NCBI GenBank assembly: GCA_951802425.1
Contig: OX637801.1
Span: 1,364,001 to 1,428,000, forward strand
Reading direction: 5' to 3'
From: Clavaria fumosa
Taxonomy: Eukaryota; Basidiomycota; Agaricomycetes; Agaricales; Clavariaceae
DNA length: 64,000 nucleotides
The first letter of the stretch is position 1. Each line of letters begins with the position of its first letter. The notes under the pieces were generated by a model that was not told the origin of the DNA, did not search any database, and saw only the letters and a list, made by a program, of their open reading frames with translations. Made by a program: the position numbers and the translations under genes. Below, one piece after another: positions 45,650 through 57,061 of this stretch.

Positions 45650-46939
45650 ATGGCTGACGTAGCCCCCGACGCCGAACCCGCACCAGCAGCGCCCCTTGCA
45701 CCTGCTACGTTTTCACTGAAGATCGTTCCGTATGCTGGAGAAAGGCATGAGTTCCAGACGTTCTTGAGGAGCTTGCGCCTAGAGTTCCGACTAAACGAGG
45801 CGAAATACCCTACCGACTTCCATAAGGTGGTATTTTGCTTGAGCCACATGACGGAGAAATACGCGGCAGAGTGGGCAAACCAAGCCACGAACGTCTTACT
45901 AGAACCAGGAGGCGAAAACGTAATCTGGGCCACATTCGAAGCACGCATGAGGGAGACTTTTGCTCCCATCGAAGACCAGGCGTTAGCCGTTCAGGAACTG
46001 AACAACTTCAAGCAAGTAGGCATGGACGCCGCGCAGTTCTTCCAGAGGCTCGAAACCTTGATGAGCCGAGCCGGGTACGAGGAAGATACCCACTGGAACA
46101 TGATCCACGCTCTGCTAATGAGAGCACTACACCCGAAACTCATGGAGAAAATTCTCGCGTGTGCGGACCAGCCCGCCGACTACCAAGCCTTTCGCGTATT
46201 AGCTATACGCCTCGACAGACAACATCAACTGCATACGGCAGTACAAAGAGAGATGCGGGCACAAGCAACGCCACGCCCCGTCTGGAACCAGCCCGCACAG
46301 CGCCAACCCCCGCAGAACCGCTACTGGCGCTCACCCCAGTGGCAACCACAGGCAGTATGGGGAGGACAGAACCAGGGGAATGCACCACCCGCGCAGCCAC
46401 AGCAGGCACAATGGCAACCGCGCCCCCAACAGCAACAACAACAACAACAGCAGGCGCCGCCCCCCGGACAATGGAACAGACAAGCCCCGCCGGGTACCAG
46501 GCAAGGTACCCCTATGGACACGAGCCGAGGGACTGGCCCCCGCCACCCGCTCGTTTGTTACAATTGTGGACAAGTCGGGCACCCTGCACGGTTGTGCCCA
46601 GAGCCACCCCAACGTTGCGCCATGCCCAGACAGCAAGCGAGACTCGGCAGTGCATTTGAAATGCAGTCACCCCCTGGGTACTATACACTGCCCCCGCTGT
46701 CTCCATACCCAGTGCCCGCCTATCCACAATCGCACCCGGCCTCCCTCACATCGTTTAACCCTTCTTATGCCGCCTCTATTGCTACCCAAAATGACTTTGA
46801 AGAAATGGAGAATACCATCGCGCAGTTGCGGGACCAACTGCACATCCAACAGAGGCCCAGGGCACTGACACCTGGACCAGAGACAACTGTAGCAACGTCG
46901 AATGCCGGAGAAGAGGATTTTCAGCAGGGATCCGCCTGA
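45650..46939 (+). CDS. Gag of element A (retrotransposon gag plus CCHC zinc knuckle)
   Basis: A 429-residue intact frame. The capsid-like region (residues 20-190) includes FHKVVFCLSHMTEKYAAEWA and AAQFFQRLETLMSRAGY. A Gln/Pro-rich linker precedes the knuckle CYNCGQVGHPARLC (about residue 302), a C-X2-C-X4-H-X4-C motif. The pol frame is open through the 3' part of gag in the -1 register, so a frameshift is expected, but no canonical slippery heptamer was found near the gag stop. Confidence 0.9.
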   Translation: MADVAPDAEPAPAAPLAPATFSLKIVPYAGERHEFQTFLRSLRLEFRLNEAKYPTDFHKVVFCLSHMTEKYAAEWANQATNVLLEPGGENVIWATFEARMRETFAPIEDQALAVQELNNFKQVGMDAAQFFQRLETLMSRAGYEEDTHWNMIHALLMRALHPKLMEKILACADQPADYQAFRVLAIRLDRQHQLHTAVQREMRAQATPRPVWNQPAQRQPPQNRYWRSPQWQPQAVWGGQNQGNAPPAQPQQAQWQPRPQQQQQQQQQAPPPGQWNRQAPPGTRQGTPMDTSRGTGPRHPLVCYNCGQVGHPARLCPEPPQRCAMPRQQARLGSAFEMQSPPGYYTLPPLSPYPVPAYPQSHPASLTSFNPSYAASIATQNDFEEMENTIAQLRDQLHIQQRPRALTPGPETTVATSNAGEEDFQQGSA

Positions 46940-49728
46940 GTGCTAAGGCAGGATCCTTATATATTGTACCCGCCCGCCGCCATGTAAAACGAGCCATGAA
47001 TGACATCCCACTATTTCCATTGTCGAAAGAGGCTGAGAGGGCTAAGCACACCCTCAAAGACCTCACCTCTAAGAAACTCCCAGGATATAATGATGATGTG
47101 GATTGGGACACCGACCCCAAGATCACATATGGGAGAGGAGGAGAATGGCAATTGGACATGCCAGGATTCGTGACCACCTTGGACACCAGAGAGACCTATG
47201 ACATCAAACTGCTAATCGACTCTGGCTGTACAATGTCTGTCATGGACCTGGAATGGGCCACCGCTAGGAAAATGAATCTTGCAAAACTCGAGACTCCTAT
47301 AATATTCAAAAATATCGATGGGACCACAAATGTATCAGGGGCCTTTAAACACTCGGTGGCCCTACGACTCAATATTGGAGGCCACGTCGAGATCAAGCAG
47401 TTCCTACTAGGGTGAGTCACCGGTCATCCAGCGATTCTAGGACATGATTGGCTCCAGTACCACAACCCCAGTATCCGATGGTTCGAGAAATACATCCGCT
47501 TCGACAAGTGCAAGAAGAAAGACTGTCACATTGTGGATTACGGCCATGGCTTTCGAAGCCTACACGACACGGCAACCACGCCTGACTGGAAGGCCTTATA
47601 CCCTCAGGTGTTTGCTGGAAAGACTGGCCAGAGACTACCCAAATCTCTACCGGGAATCGACTATGAAATCAAATTCAAAAATGACCCCGGTTTCCTACGC
47701 TCGAAAGTCTACCCACTCACCAATAGGGAAGACGAGGCTTTGAAAGCTTGGCTCAAAGAAAATTTGGAAAACGGCCGACTAGTCTGGGGAGAGTCGGACT
47801 ATGTTAGTCCGATTTTCTTCAAAGACGAAGGGGACAAACTACGACCCATTATCGATTATAAGCGCTTGAATTCGTTTTGCGTCAAGGATATATACCCGCT
47901 ACCTAGGATCGACGAGACAGTGGCAAGCCTAAAGAAAGCTAAGGTGTTCTCAAGCACGGACGTGGAATGGGGCTATTGGAACGTCGCAATGGCCGAGTGG
48001 GCACAACACCTCGCCGTGATAATCACTAAATATGGCACGGTATGGCCCACCGTCATGCAGTTTGGACTAATGAATGCCCCTTCGGTCTTCCAAAGAAGAA
48101 TGAACTACATCTTTCGTACGCTGATAGCCACTGGGAAGGTGTTTGTGTACATCGACGACATCCTTGTGGCAACAGAAATGGTCGACGAACATCGACGCCT
48201 ACTACACGAGGTATTCAGGATATTGCAGGAAAACGACCTCTGCATTCGCGAATCGAAGTGCAAAATAGAACAGTCAGAAGTAACGTTCCTGGGACTGCTA
48301 ATCTCAGAAGGGAACATCCGGCACTCGCCCAAAAAATGTAGGGGGATAGCTGACTGGCCTGTGCCGAAGAACAAACACGCTCTTCAAAAGGGTATCGGTC
48401 TACTAAACTACTTCCGAAGGTTCATACAGGGATTCGCTACCATCGCCAAACCGCTATACGAACTACTAAGCGACAACGCACCGTATATCTGGATGGACCG
48501 ACAAGAACGAGCCTGGAGATGCCTAATCGATGTACTGCAGAGCGATGTAGTGCTGGCAATCCCACAAGACGTAGGCAAGTGGAAAATGGAAGTAGACGCA
48601 AGTAATTACGCCACCGGAGGAGTACTGTCACAGCAGCAACCCGACGGCGTCTGGTGACCAGTAGATTTCATTTCGAAAACCTTCTCCCCGGCGGAGATGA
48701 ATTATGCGACATACGACAAAGAGTTTTTAGTGATCATCAGGGGGCTAGAGGAGTGGCGCCACTACTTGCTGGGAGCCAAGGATCCTTTTGAAATCCACAC
48801 CGACCATGCAAACCTTCAGTATTTTCAAAAAAGCCAAAAACTCAACCCTAGACAAACGCGATGGCAGTCAAAGCTACAGTGCTTCAATTTTGAAGTGAAA
48901 TACAAACCGGGAAAAACAAACATGAAAGCGGACGCTCTCTCCCGACGACCGGACCACTGGGAGGGAACAGACAAGTACGAAAAACCCTTAGTACAGGTTT
49001 TCCCGGCCCAGCGCCTTGCTACACTCTTAATCCCTGAGCCGACAATTGATCAATTGCTCCTGGAGGCACACACAAACACTATGCCGCCTAAAGCGATACC
49101 CTACGAAAAAGGAGTAGATGGACTTTTCAGACACGAAGGAAAAGTCTGGGTACCCCAAGACCTAGTACACAAGGTGCTAATGGAGCTACATGACTCCCCA
49201 CTCGGAGGGCACCCTGGACCCGAGAAGACATTGGAAAGTGTCACCCGACAGTTCACGTGGCCAGGGGTCAAGGAAGACGTAACGGAGTATGTGGCCGGCT
49301 GCGAAAAATGCCAAAGGACGAAGCCTGACCGCACGAAGCGACGCGCGCCCCTGCACCCTCATGCAATACCACCTTGCCCATGGCACACCATCACTTGGGA
49401 CTTAATCGGACCGCTGTCAAAATCTGCCATGCACAATGCCATTCTCGTAATATGTGACAAGCTTACGAAAATGACCCTACTGGAAGCCACGGATACGAAG
49501 CTCACGGCACTAGGAGCAGCAAAAATCCTATGAGACCGTGTACTTCGTAGCCATGGAGTGCCTTGCAAGGTGATAAGTGACCGAGGATCCCAGTTCGTCT
49601 CGAACTTCATGGGGGAGTTCTACAAAATTATTGGGATAAAAGGGAACCCAAGTACCGCCTACCACCTGCAAACTGATGGGCAAACAGAAAGGATGAACCA
49701 GGAGATAGAAATATACCTACGCTCATAC

Positions 49729-50456
49729 TGTTACGTCTATGTCGCGGAGGTCGGGCGGAGTAAAGTCCGGGTGGGAATGACAAAGTCCGGGCAGGAGTAA
49801 CGAAGTCCGGGCGCGGTGGGGCGATCCGGAGTTTGGACGGAGTTGGACTTTGGGTTCGGACGAGACTTGGCGAACGTATTGAAACGACGCCCTCTGCGGA
49901 TCAGTGTCTCGGATTTCGGGAAGTCGAAGGAGACGGGTTTCGGGCTTTAGCGGAGTAGAATGCGAGTGGGCGAGGTTGATTATCAGACTGGCTAGACAAG
50001 GCCGTAATCTACGAGTACTTATACTAAAGTCCGGGGCGATGCTAGCGACGGAGATAACTCCGGTACGACTACGGAATCTGTTCGTAGCTACGGAGAAATG
50101 TCCGGGAGTCAGGAGAAGATCTTTACAACGGGACTACGGGACGGAGACGGAATCTGATCGAGACAAACGTTAAACTACTAACTATGATTGTATAGATGTT
50201 TCCGGGAGTCCATCAATTGTCTGGGCGACGGGTCCGGGGCAGGACCAGTTCCTGGTTGCTCGAGGCAACAGCAACTAGTGCGGACATCAGTTGGTGGCCC
50301 TTCAGGCACACTTCCTGATCCTGCGCTACGTCGCGCAAGTAAAGTCCGGCGCTCTGGACATAGGTCCGAGAGCCCGGAGTTGAGAACAGAGGTCCGGAGA
50401 CCGCCGGAGAAGGTCGGAGAAGGCCGGAGAATAGTCCGGTTGGCACGGGCGTGACA
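49729..50456 (-). repeat. 3' LTR of element B (left copy)
   Basis: 728 bp. It differs from the other copy by T instead of C at two CpG sites: near 49770 (GGGTGGG against GGGCGGG) and near 50221 (GTCTGGG against GTCCGGG). Near the left end AAGTCCGGGC-like words repeat three times about 20 bp apart. Confidence 0.93.
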
Positions 50457-50666
50457 GTATCTCCCTCTTAGGGCCGAGCCCTCGAGGCCCTGGATCCGTT
50501 ATCACCCCTGGACCGGATTGGGGCAATCGGATCAAGGCGATCGCGATCCGAGGACGGAAATGGGATCGGAGATTTCGTCGGAGTTCGAATTCCGTGGCCG
50601 GGTATATAATCCGGGGCAACAGTCCACCACCGGTCCCCCCTCCTTAGACCTGAACCACCACCAGGC

Positions 50667-51836
50667 ATGACTGACGAAGAAGACAACGGATACGAAGTAC
50701 AACTCCGGAAACTCCAGGCGGAGATGGAGGCGCTGAAGGCGGGGAAGGCGCGGAAGGAGAAGGAGGCGGCGGAGCGGAGGAGACAAGAGGAGGAGGCGGA
50801 GATGAGACGGAGAGAAGAGGAGGCGGAGCGGAAACGGAAGGAGGAGGAGGCGGAGACGAGGAGGAAGGAGGAAGAGGCGGGGAAAAGAGCGAAGGAGCGG
50901 AGGAAGGAGTTGGAGGCGGCGCGGGCCACGACGAAGATGGTGGCGAGCGTGGAGGAGTCGGTGCAGCTCCAGGAGGCGGCGGAGAAGGCGGTGCGGGAGC
51001 AAAAGGAGGAGGAAGCGCGGAGAAAGCGCGCGGCGGAGATCGCGGAGGCCCAGGGGACCTCTGCCGGAGTAACGTGTGAGCGTTGCTCCCTGAAAAAATT
51101 GGTAAGTCCTTGTTTCCTTGCCGGAGATCGTGCCAAACTCCGGTCCAGGAATGCAAATGGACGGGGCCGTCGAGGACCCGGAGTTGCGACGAGTGCCGGG
51201 AGAAGCGGGTCGGGTGCGTGTGGCCGGGGAAGGCCAAGGGCAAGGGCAAGGGAAAGGACAAGGGAAAGCGGGTCGCGCGTCGGGGGACGAAGTCCGACGC
51301 AATGGTGGAGTCGGATATGGAGCGGAGGTCGGAGACGGAGGCGGAGGGCGAGCCGGAGGTTGAAGCGAGGCCGGCGAAGAAGCTCCGGGCCGAAGATTAC
51401 GAGCCGGAGCTGGATCTCCAGTCCGCGAACTGGTTCCTCCGGGCCAGCGCGGAGAAGAACAACGAGATCCGGATGCACCGGAACTCGATGGTGAAGGGGC
51501 TGGAGAAGATGACGAGGAGGCTGGAGGCGGCGATCGGGCAGGTGAGTCTTTTCCGGGGCTTCCGTGGAGTTCGGAACTGAACTCCGGCAGCTCGTCCCGG
51601 ATTTCGTCGAGCACCTCAACATGAACAAGATGATCGCGGAGAGGGATCAACTTGCGCAGGATAACCGGATCCTGCAGAGGGTGCTGGAGCGACGGGATCC
51701 GGAGTTGGCCCGGGCGGTGGAGCAGGAGAGTGCGCGCTCCCGTCGATCTTCGTTGGTGGGAGTGCAGCCGGAGACCGGAGATGCGGAGATGGAGGCGGAG
51801 GATGCGGAGGGGGAACCGGACTTAGGTCCGGTGTAA
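50667..51836 (+). CDS. Antisense spliced gene in element B: coiled-coil protein with Zn2Cys6 cluster
   Basis: Exons 50667-51101, 51149-51541 and 51591-51836 join in phase at GT-AG sites (introns 47 and 49 nt) to 357 residues. Residues 1-130 are Glu/Lys/Arg-rich heptads (LQAEMEALKAGKARKEKE), a likely coiled coil. The first splice joins CERCSLKKL to ECKWTGPSRTRSCDECREK and RVGC, giving C-X2-C-X6-C-X10-C-X2-C-X6-C, the exact fungal binuclear zinc-cluster pattern. A second helical region follows (ASAEKNNEIRMHRNSMVKGL, MNKMIAERDQLAQDNRILQ). The gene converges with pol (stop codons 82 bp apart) and starts next to the 3' LTR. It may be a captured host gene or an element-encoded regulator. Confidence 0.7.
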
Positions 51837-51918
51837 ATTATCATATATATATATTTTTTTTGTTTGCGAATCGGAATTCCGTTGATCGGACTTCGTGTGA
51901 ATTAAGTCCGAGCGGAGG

Positions 51919-54900
51919 CTAAACTCCGAGTGGTCCGGGTCTGTCAGGGTAAGCAGAGTGGAAGTCCGCGACGAGGTCCGGTGCGTGGTCAAGCTCCGTG
52001 GCGAGCAGCCAGGAGGTCTCTTCGTCGGTTCCCTCATAACCCGTCCACCGGACCAAGTAGAGTAGCTTACAATTCTTCCTCCGGTTGTCGTACTTAGAAT
52101 CCAAAATCTCCGTGATCTCGAATTCCAGTTCTCCGTCGACAACTACAGGTTCCGGAGGGGGCTGGATCCGGTTCGGAATGGTGTTCGGTGTCGCCAATTC
52201 CAGCATTGAAACGTGGAATACCGGATGTACGGAGCGGAGGGTTTCCGGGAGTCGGAGCGTGAAGGAGCTTCGTCCGGCTTGAGCGATGATCTCGTAAGGT
52301 CCGAGCATTTTCTCGCTGAGCTTTTTGGACGGTCGGGTGGTGCGGAAGAATTCCGCCTTGACGAAAACCTTGTTTCCGACGCGGAAATCCGGGGCCGGAA
52401 GACGATGCTGGTCAGCGGACTTTTGGTACCATTGCTGCGCGGCAAGGATTTGTCGCCGGAGTTCCTGGTGGAGAGTTTCCAGGTCAGCGACATATGTCCG
52501 GGCACGGGAGGAGGTCATGTCCTGATCGACGCGGACGGAGATGCTAGGGTGGTAACCCTTGTTAGCAAAGAACGGTGAAATTCCGGTCGTCTCGCTCGGA
52601 GCGTTGTTGTAAGCGAACTCCGCGAGCGGGAGGAGTTCAGACCAGTTGTCTTGCTGATAATTACAGTAAGACCGGAGATACTGCTCCAGGGTCTGATTCA
52701 ACCGTTCGGTTTGACCGTCTGCCTCCGGATGATGTCCGGACGTGAAATGGAGAGTCATGTCGAGCGCTTTCCCAAGGGAGCGGAAAAAGTGAGAAACGAA
52801 TTCCGGTCCGCGATCGGAGGTTACGTGCGAGGGAACTCCGTGCTTGGAGAAGACATGCTGGACGAAAAGTCCGGCAAGGTCCGTCGATGTAACCGTGTCG
52901 TAGGTCGGAGTAAATATTCCTTGCTTGGAAAAGCGGTCAACGACGACAAGGATGGAATTAAATCCGTCGGATTGCGGGAGGTGTTCAATGAAGTCCATGG
53001 AGATTGAATTCCATGGTAATTCCGGGACCGGGAGTTGGTGGAGGAGACCGTAAGGTCGGTGCCTTCGGGGCTTCGATCTGCCGCAGTTAGTACAGGAGTT
53101 GCAATACTCCGAGACAAAACTGCGAAGTCCGGGCCACGTATACTCCCTTCGGATCAAATCCAGGGTTTTGTTTTGTCCGAAATGTCCGGAGATCGGGTGG
53201 TCGTGCCTGTACAGCAGGACACGGAGTCGGAGGTCGTTGGAGTCTGGAACATATATCCGGTCGTCCAGTCGCAGGAAGCCGGACGCATCTACAGTCCACC
53301 GGGGATTATCTCCGGTGCCTGAGAGAACTTTGTCCAGGCGTGTGCTTGCGACCGGATCATCGCGGAGCGAGTTCCGGATGTCCGTTCGGAGTTTTTCCTC
53401 GTCCATGACAAGGACGGATCGGAGTGCGAGTCCTTCGAGGGAGGTTGCTCGGAGGGAGGTGGCCAGCTGTTCGGAGGTGAAAATCGGTCGGAGGTTTTGC
53501 GGATTTACACTGGCGTAGCCACTATCTCCCTCTTTGGGGTAAACGTCCCATCGTCGGGTAAGAGTGTCGGGTTTTGTTCCAAGTTTTCCGGGGCGAAATC
53601 GGATAACCATATTGAAACCGGAGAGGAATTCCGACCACCGGGCCTGTCTCCGAGACAAAGTCCGGGTAGTTCCGAAGTATTCCAGGTTCTTGTGGTCCGT
53701 AATAACGTGGACCGGAATAGCGGAACCTTCGAGGTAGTGACGCCACTCACCGAATGCCTCGAATATGGCCAGGAGTTCCTTGTCGTGGGTGTCGTAGTTC
53801 AACTCCGCGTCATGGAGTGTCCGGGAGTGAAAAGCGACCGGATGAATTTCTCCGGGTGGCGATTCCACGGAGAGTATGGCGGCGACCGCGTAGTCCGAAG
53901 CGTCTGTTTCCACAATTATTGGGACGTCGGGGACAAAGTTCGCCAGTATCGGGGCCGAGGTAAAAGCCGTCTTGAGGGTTTCGAAGGCTTCCCGGCAGTC
54001 GGGGTTGAAGTTCCAGATGGAGGACTTCCGTGTGAGTCGGGTTAAAGGGACGACGATGTCGGAGTACCGGAAGACAAATCTCCGGTAGGAGTTGGCGAAT
54101 CCGAGGAAGGACTGGACGTCCTTCACTTTCCAGGGCTCCGGCCATTCCGTAATGGCTTTCACCTTCGCCGGGTCCATCGCGAGTCCTTCCGGAGAAAGCA
54201 GGAAACCTAGGTACTCAACTCTTTCAGTATGGAAAAAGCATTTCCCTGCGTGAGCGAAAAGTCCGTTAGCGCGTAAGCGCCGGAATACTTCTCGGACATG
54301 CTCTACGTGCGTTTCCAGGTTGTCGGAGTATACCAGGATGTCGTCCAGATAGACGATCATGAATTTGTCCAGGAGGTCGGAAAACACATCATTTACGAAG
54401 TGTTGGAATGCCGCAGGGGCGTTAGTAAGTCCGAAGGGCATAACGCACCATTCGAACGAACCGTACCGGGTCCGGAAGGCGGTTTTCCATTCATCGCCTT
54501 CCGCGATCCGGACCAGATGGTAGGCGTGCCGGAGATCGATTTTGGTGTAAACCTTAGCACTTCCGGCTACGTCCAGCAGATCACGGGTCAGAGGGATCGG
54601 ATATCGGTCTTTCCGGGTGATCCGGTTAAGGGCTCGGAAGTCCACGCATAGCCGGAGACTTCCATCCTTTTTCCGGACGAATAACACAGGAGCTCCATGG
54701 GAAGAGCTAGTCGGGCGGATGAATCCGATGCGGAGATGTTCATCGAGGAAATCCCGCAGTGTACGGAGCTCCGTCTGGGAGAGGGAATATATCGGCCCAT
54801 GGGGCGGAGTTTTGCCTTCTTCCAGATTAATCCGGAGGTCGTACTGTCGATGCGGAGCCAGAGTGTCCGCTTTCGTCTTGCTGAACACATCAGCGAAGTC

Positions 54901-55619
54901 GTGGTATTCCTCCGGGACGGAGGACAGGTCCACCGGTTCGGTCGCGACGGAGCGGACGGATGTTTCGTCACCAAAGTGGTGCAGCATGAAAGTCCGAGAT
55001 CCCTTTGATTCGGAGATCTTGGTAAATTCCATCGCGTTGACAAAACGAATCTCCGCGTGCCGTGGTGGTGATTTCGGAGGAGGAGTGAGGACCGTAGTTC
55101 CCACTTTCGGAGTCGGGGTTCGGGGGTCGGAGGTCGGATTTGATGTTCGGGAATACTCCGGTGTCCGGAATTCGATACTGCCTCTTACCCAGTCAACCAA
55201 CGGGTTGTAGCGGGTGAGCCAGTTATATCCGAGGACAGCGGAGCAGGCGGGATCCATTCGGGCTACCAGGAATTCTAACTTGAAAAGTTCTCCAGTAGGG
55301 AATTGGACGGAGAGGGTGAGTTTGGAGTCGACGACGTCCGTGGAGGAGCCATCGAAGAGTCGGAGTGACATGGGAGAAATCGGAGTTGTCCGGAGTTTGT
55401 TTTCCTTAACGAAGTCGGGACTTATGAAACAGTGCGATGACCCGGAATCAACCAGGGTCCGGAAATACGGGGAACGATCTATATTCGGAGCAGACAAAGT
55501 TATATACAGGGAGTCGGAGGAAGGGGAAACGGCAGATGCGCCGAGGCGGAACTCGTAACGTGCACTGGCTGGGGCGGCGCGGTCCTCCGGTAGTGCGGAC
55601 TTCGAAGGGCCGCTCAGGA
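51919..55619 (-). CDS. Pol polyprotein of element B (PR-RT-RNase H-integrase-chromodomain)
   Basis: About 1230 residues in one uninterrupted frame in the -1 register relative to gag. There is no ATG near its start; it is open from the slip site. The protease has TLVDSGSSHCF. RT has LCVDFRALN, MPFGLTNAPAAFQ and MIVYLDDILVYS. RNase H has VETDASDYAVAAIL. The integrase has the H-H-C-C finger (HPISGHFG...CNSCTNCGRSK), DFIEHLP, TSDRGPEFVSHFF and DGQTERLNQTLEQYLRSY with the DDE residues. The chromodomain follows (FEITEILDSKYDNRRKNCK, LLYLVRWTGYE, TSWL). The element could be autonomous. Confidence 0.93.
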
Positions 55620-56768
55620 GTTTTTTGCCCGAGCAGCCGCAGCCTTAACCTCCGGAACTGTGTCGGAGGTCGTGACGGTTCGGGCCTTCTTGCCCTGCGT
55701 GTTCCGGGACTTCGGGCAGTCCTTCGCAACATGTCCGGTACCTCCGCAAACAAGGCAGAGGTTGTTGTCGAAGCGGCGTTTCCGTTCCTCCGGAGTTAGC
55801 TTCCCGTCTTTGCCGATCTTGTTGTCCTTCGGGGGATCGGTCTTTCGTGCGGATCCAGAGGCGTTCGAAGTTCCTCCGGAATTGTTGGCGGGTTTGTTTC
55901 CTCCGGACGATTGTCCGGAGTTGTTTCCTTGGCGGGGCTTGCTGTCGGATTTCGTGGGCGCGTCGCGGGAACATTCTCCTTGACGCTCCCAGTATCGCGC
56001 GTCGATGTCCTGGCAGAGTTTGCGCAGGACAGGGAGGGAAGTCGGTTTCCCGACTCGGGAGATCTCGTCCTTGAGGCGGTTCGGGAGTCCGCGGTAATAG
56101 TTGTGCCGGAGCGCGGCTTCGTCCCACCGGAGCCGCGCGGCAATCCGGTTAAACTCGACGTTGTACGTCGTGATCCGTTGGGAGTCTTTCATGTGGAGGC
56201 GGTCGAGTTCGGCCTCCGCATCTCCGACGGGATCGTGCGGTCCGAAGTTATCCCGGAGTTCCTGGACGAATAAGTTCCAGTCGGAAATCCAGTCGGCGTC
56301 CGGGGCTTCGCCTAGGAGAGCGGGTTCGAACCACTCGAGAGCAGTTCCCTGCAGGAAGGAGATTGCAAAGTTTATCTTCACCGAGTCCTCGCTGAAAGTC
56401 CTCGGTCGGTCTCGGAAATTTAATTCGCATTGAACCAAGAAGCTGCGGAGCTTCTTGGCGTTGGAGCCGTTGAATGGCTCCGGTTCCTTGACGCGGGAAG
56501 ACGATGCGCCTCGTTCCTTGGTGGACGCGGCCAAGGCGCGAATCGCGTTCGCGAGGTTCGGGGCTTCGGTGTCGGGGTCGGATAAGGGGGAGTCGGGTTG
56601 TTCAGCCGGAGGAGAACGGGATCGGGTTTTACGTGGAGCGGGTTGGGCTGGTTCGTCCCCCTCGCCAGGAGGGGTCGGGTTAATTAGTTCTCCAACGTCG
56701 GACCCACCAGGGGTCGTCGGTCTGGCACTTGGGCGCAAGCGGCCACTGCGTCGGGGAGGTTCGGACAT
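55614..56768 (-). CDS. Gag of element B
   Basis: 384 residues. The N-terminus is Pro/Arg-rich. The capsid-like region includes KINFAISFLQGTALEWFEPA, WNLFVQELRDNFGPHDP and NRIAARLRWDEAALRHNYYR. The zinc knuckle CLVCGGTGHVAKDC is at about residue 343 (C-X2-C-X4-H-X4-C). The last codons before the TGA contain the heptamer A-AAA-AAC, so part of the product should continue into pol. Confidence 0.92.
   Translation of the reverse strand: MSEPPRRSGRLRPSARPTTPGGSDVGELINPTPPGEGDEPAQPAPRKTRSRSPPAEQPDSPLSDPDTEAPNLANAIRALAASTKERGASSSRVKEPEPFNGSNAKKLRSFLVQCELNFRDRPRTFSEDSVKINFAISFLQGTALEWFEPALLGEAPDADWISDWNLFVQELRDNFGPHDPVGDAEAELDRLHMKDSQRITTYNVEFNRIAARLRWDEAALRHNYYRGLPNRLKDEISRVGKPTSLPVLRKLCQDIDARYWERQGECSRDAPTKSDSKPRQGNNSGQSSGGNKPANNSGGTSNASGSARKTDPPKDNKIGKDGKLTPEERKRRFDNNLCLVCGGTGHVAKDCPKSRNTQGKKARTVTTSDTVPEVKAAAARAKNS
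55620..55626 (-). promoter_or_regulatory. -1 ribosomal frameshift heptamer A AAA AAC at the gag/pol junction of element B
   Basis: Read in the gag frame the codons are GCA AAA AAC TCC TGA, so the heptamer fits the X XXY YYZ rule exactly and lies one codon before the gag stop. After a -1 slip the frame continues without a stop into the protease. Retroviruses use the same heptamer. A downstream stem or pseudoknot was not tested. Confidence 0.75.
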
Positions 56769-56785
56769 TGTGAGCGCAGAGTGGT

Positions 56786-57061
56786 CAGTCTGATAATACT
56801 GTTACGTCTATGTCGCGGAGGTCGGGCGGAGTAAAGTCCGGGCGGGAATGACAAAGTCCGGGCAGGAGTAACGAAGTCCGGGCGCGGTGGGGCGATCCGG
56901 AGTTTGGACGGAGTTGGACTTTGGGTTCGGACGAGACTTGGCGAACGTATTGAAACGACGCCCTCTGCGGATCAGTGTCTCGGATTTCGGGAAGTCGAAG
57001 GAGACGGGTTTCGGGCTTTAGCGGAGTAGAATGCGAGTGGGCGAGGTTGATTATCAGACTG
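56786..57061 (-). promoter_or_regulatory. Predicted self-priming pair and transcription start of element B
   Basis: The sense strand immediately after the 5' LTR contains ATTATCAGACTG (56797-56786), the exact reverse complement of CAGTCTGATAAT inside the LTR (57061-57050). The LTR site begins 33 bp downstream of a TATA box. A 12-nt match in this position fits the Tf1/sushi self-priming mechanism, in which the 5' end of the RNA pairs with the PBS instead of a tRNA. Inferred from sequence. Confidence 0.7.

Noticed and set aside
49904..50173. 89-residue plus-strand frame duplicated at 56975-57244
   Set aside because: Identical because both copies are LTR sequence; lies across the promoter region on the antisense strand, no domain.
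50468..51628. 386-residue minus-strand frame (and a 372-residue one, 50532-51650) antisense to the Zn2Cys6 gene
   Set aside because: Arg/Pro/Leu-rich shadow translations of a Glu/Lys-rich coding strand; no domain. The plus strand gives a perfect zinc cluster only when canonical introns are removed.
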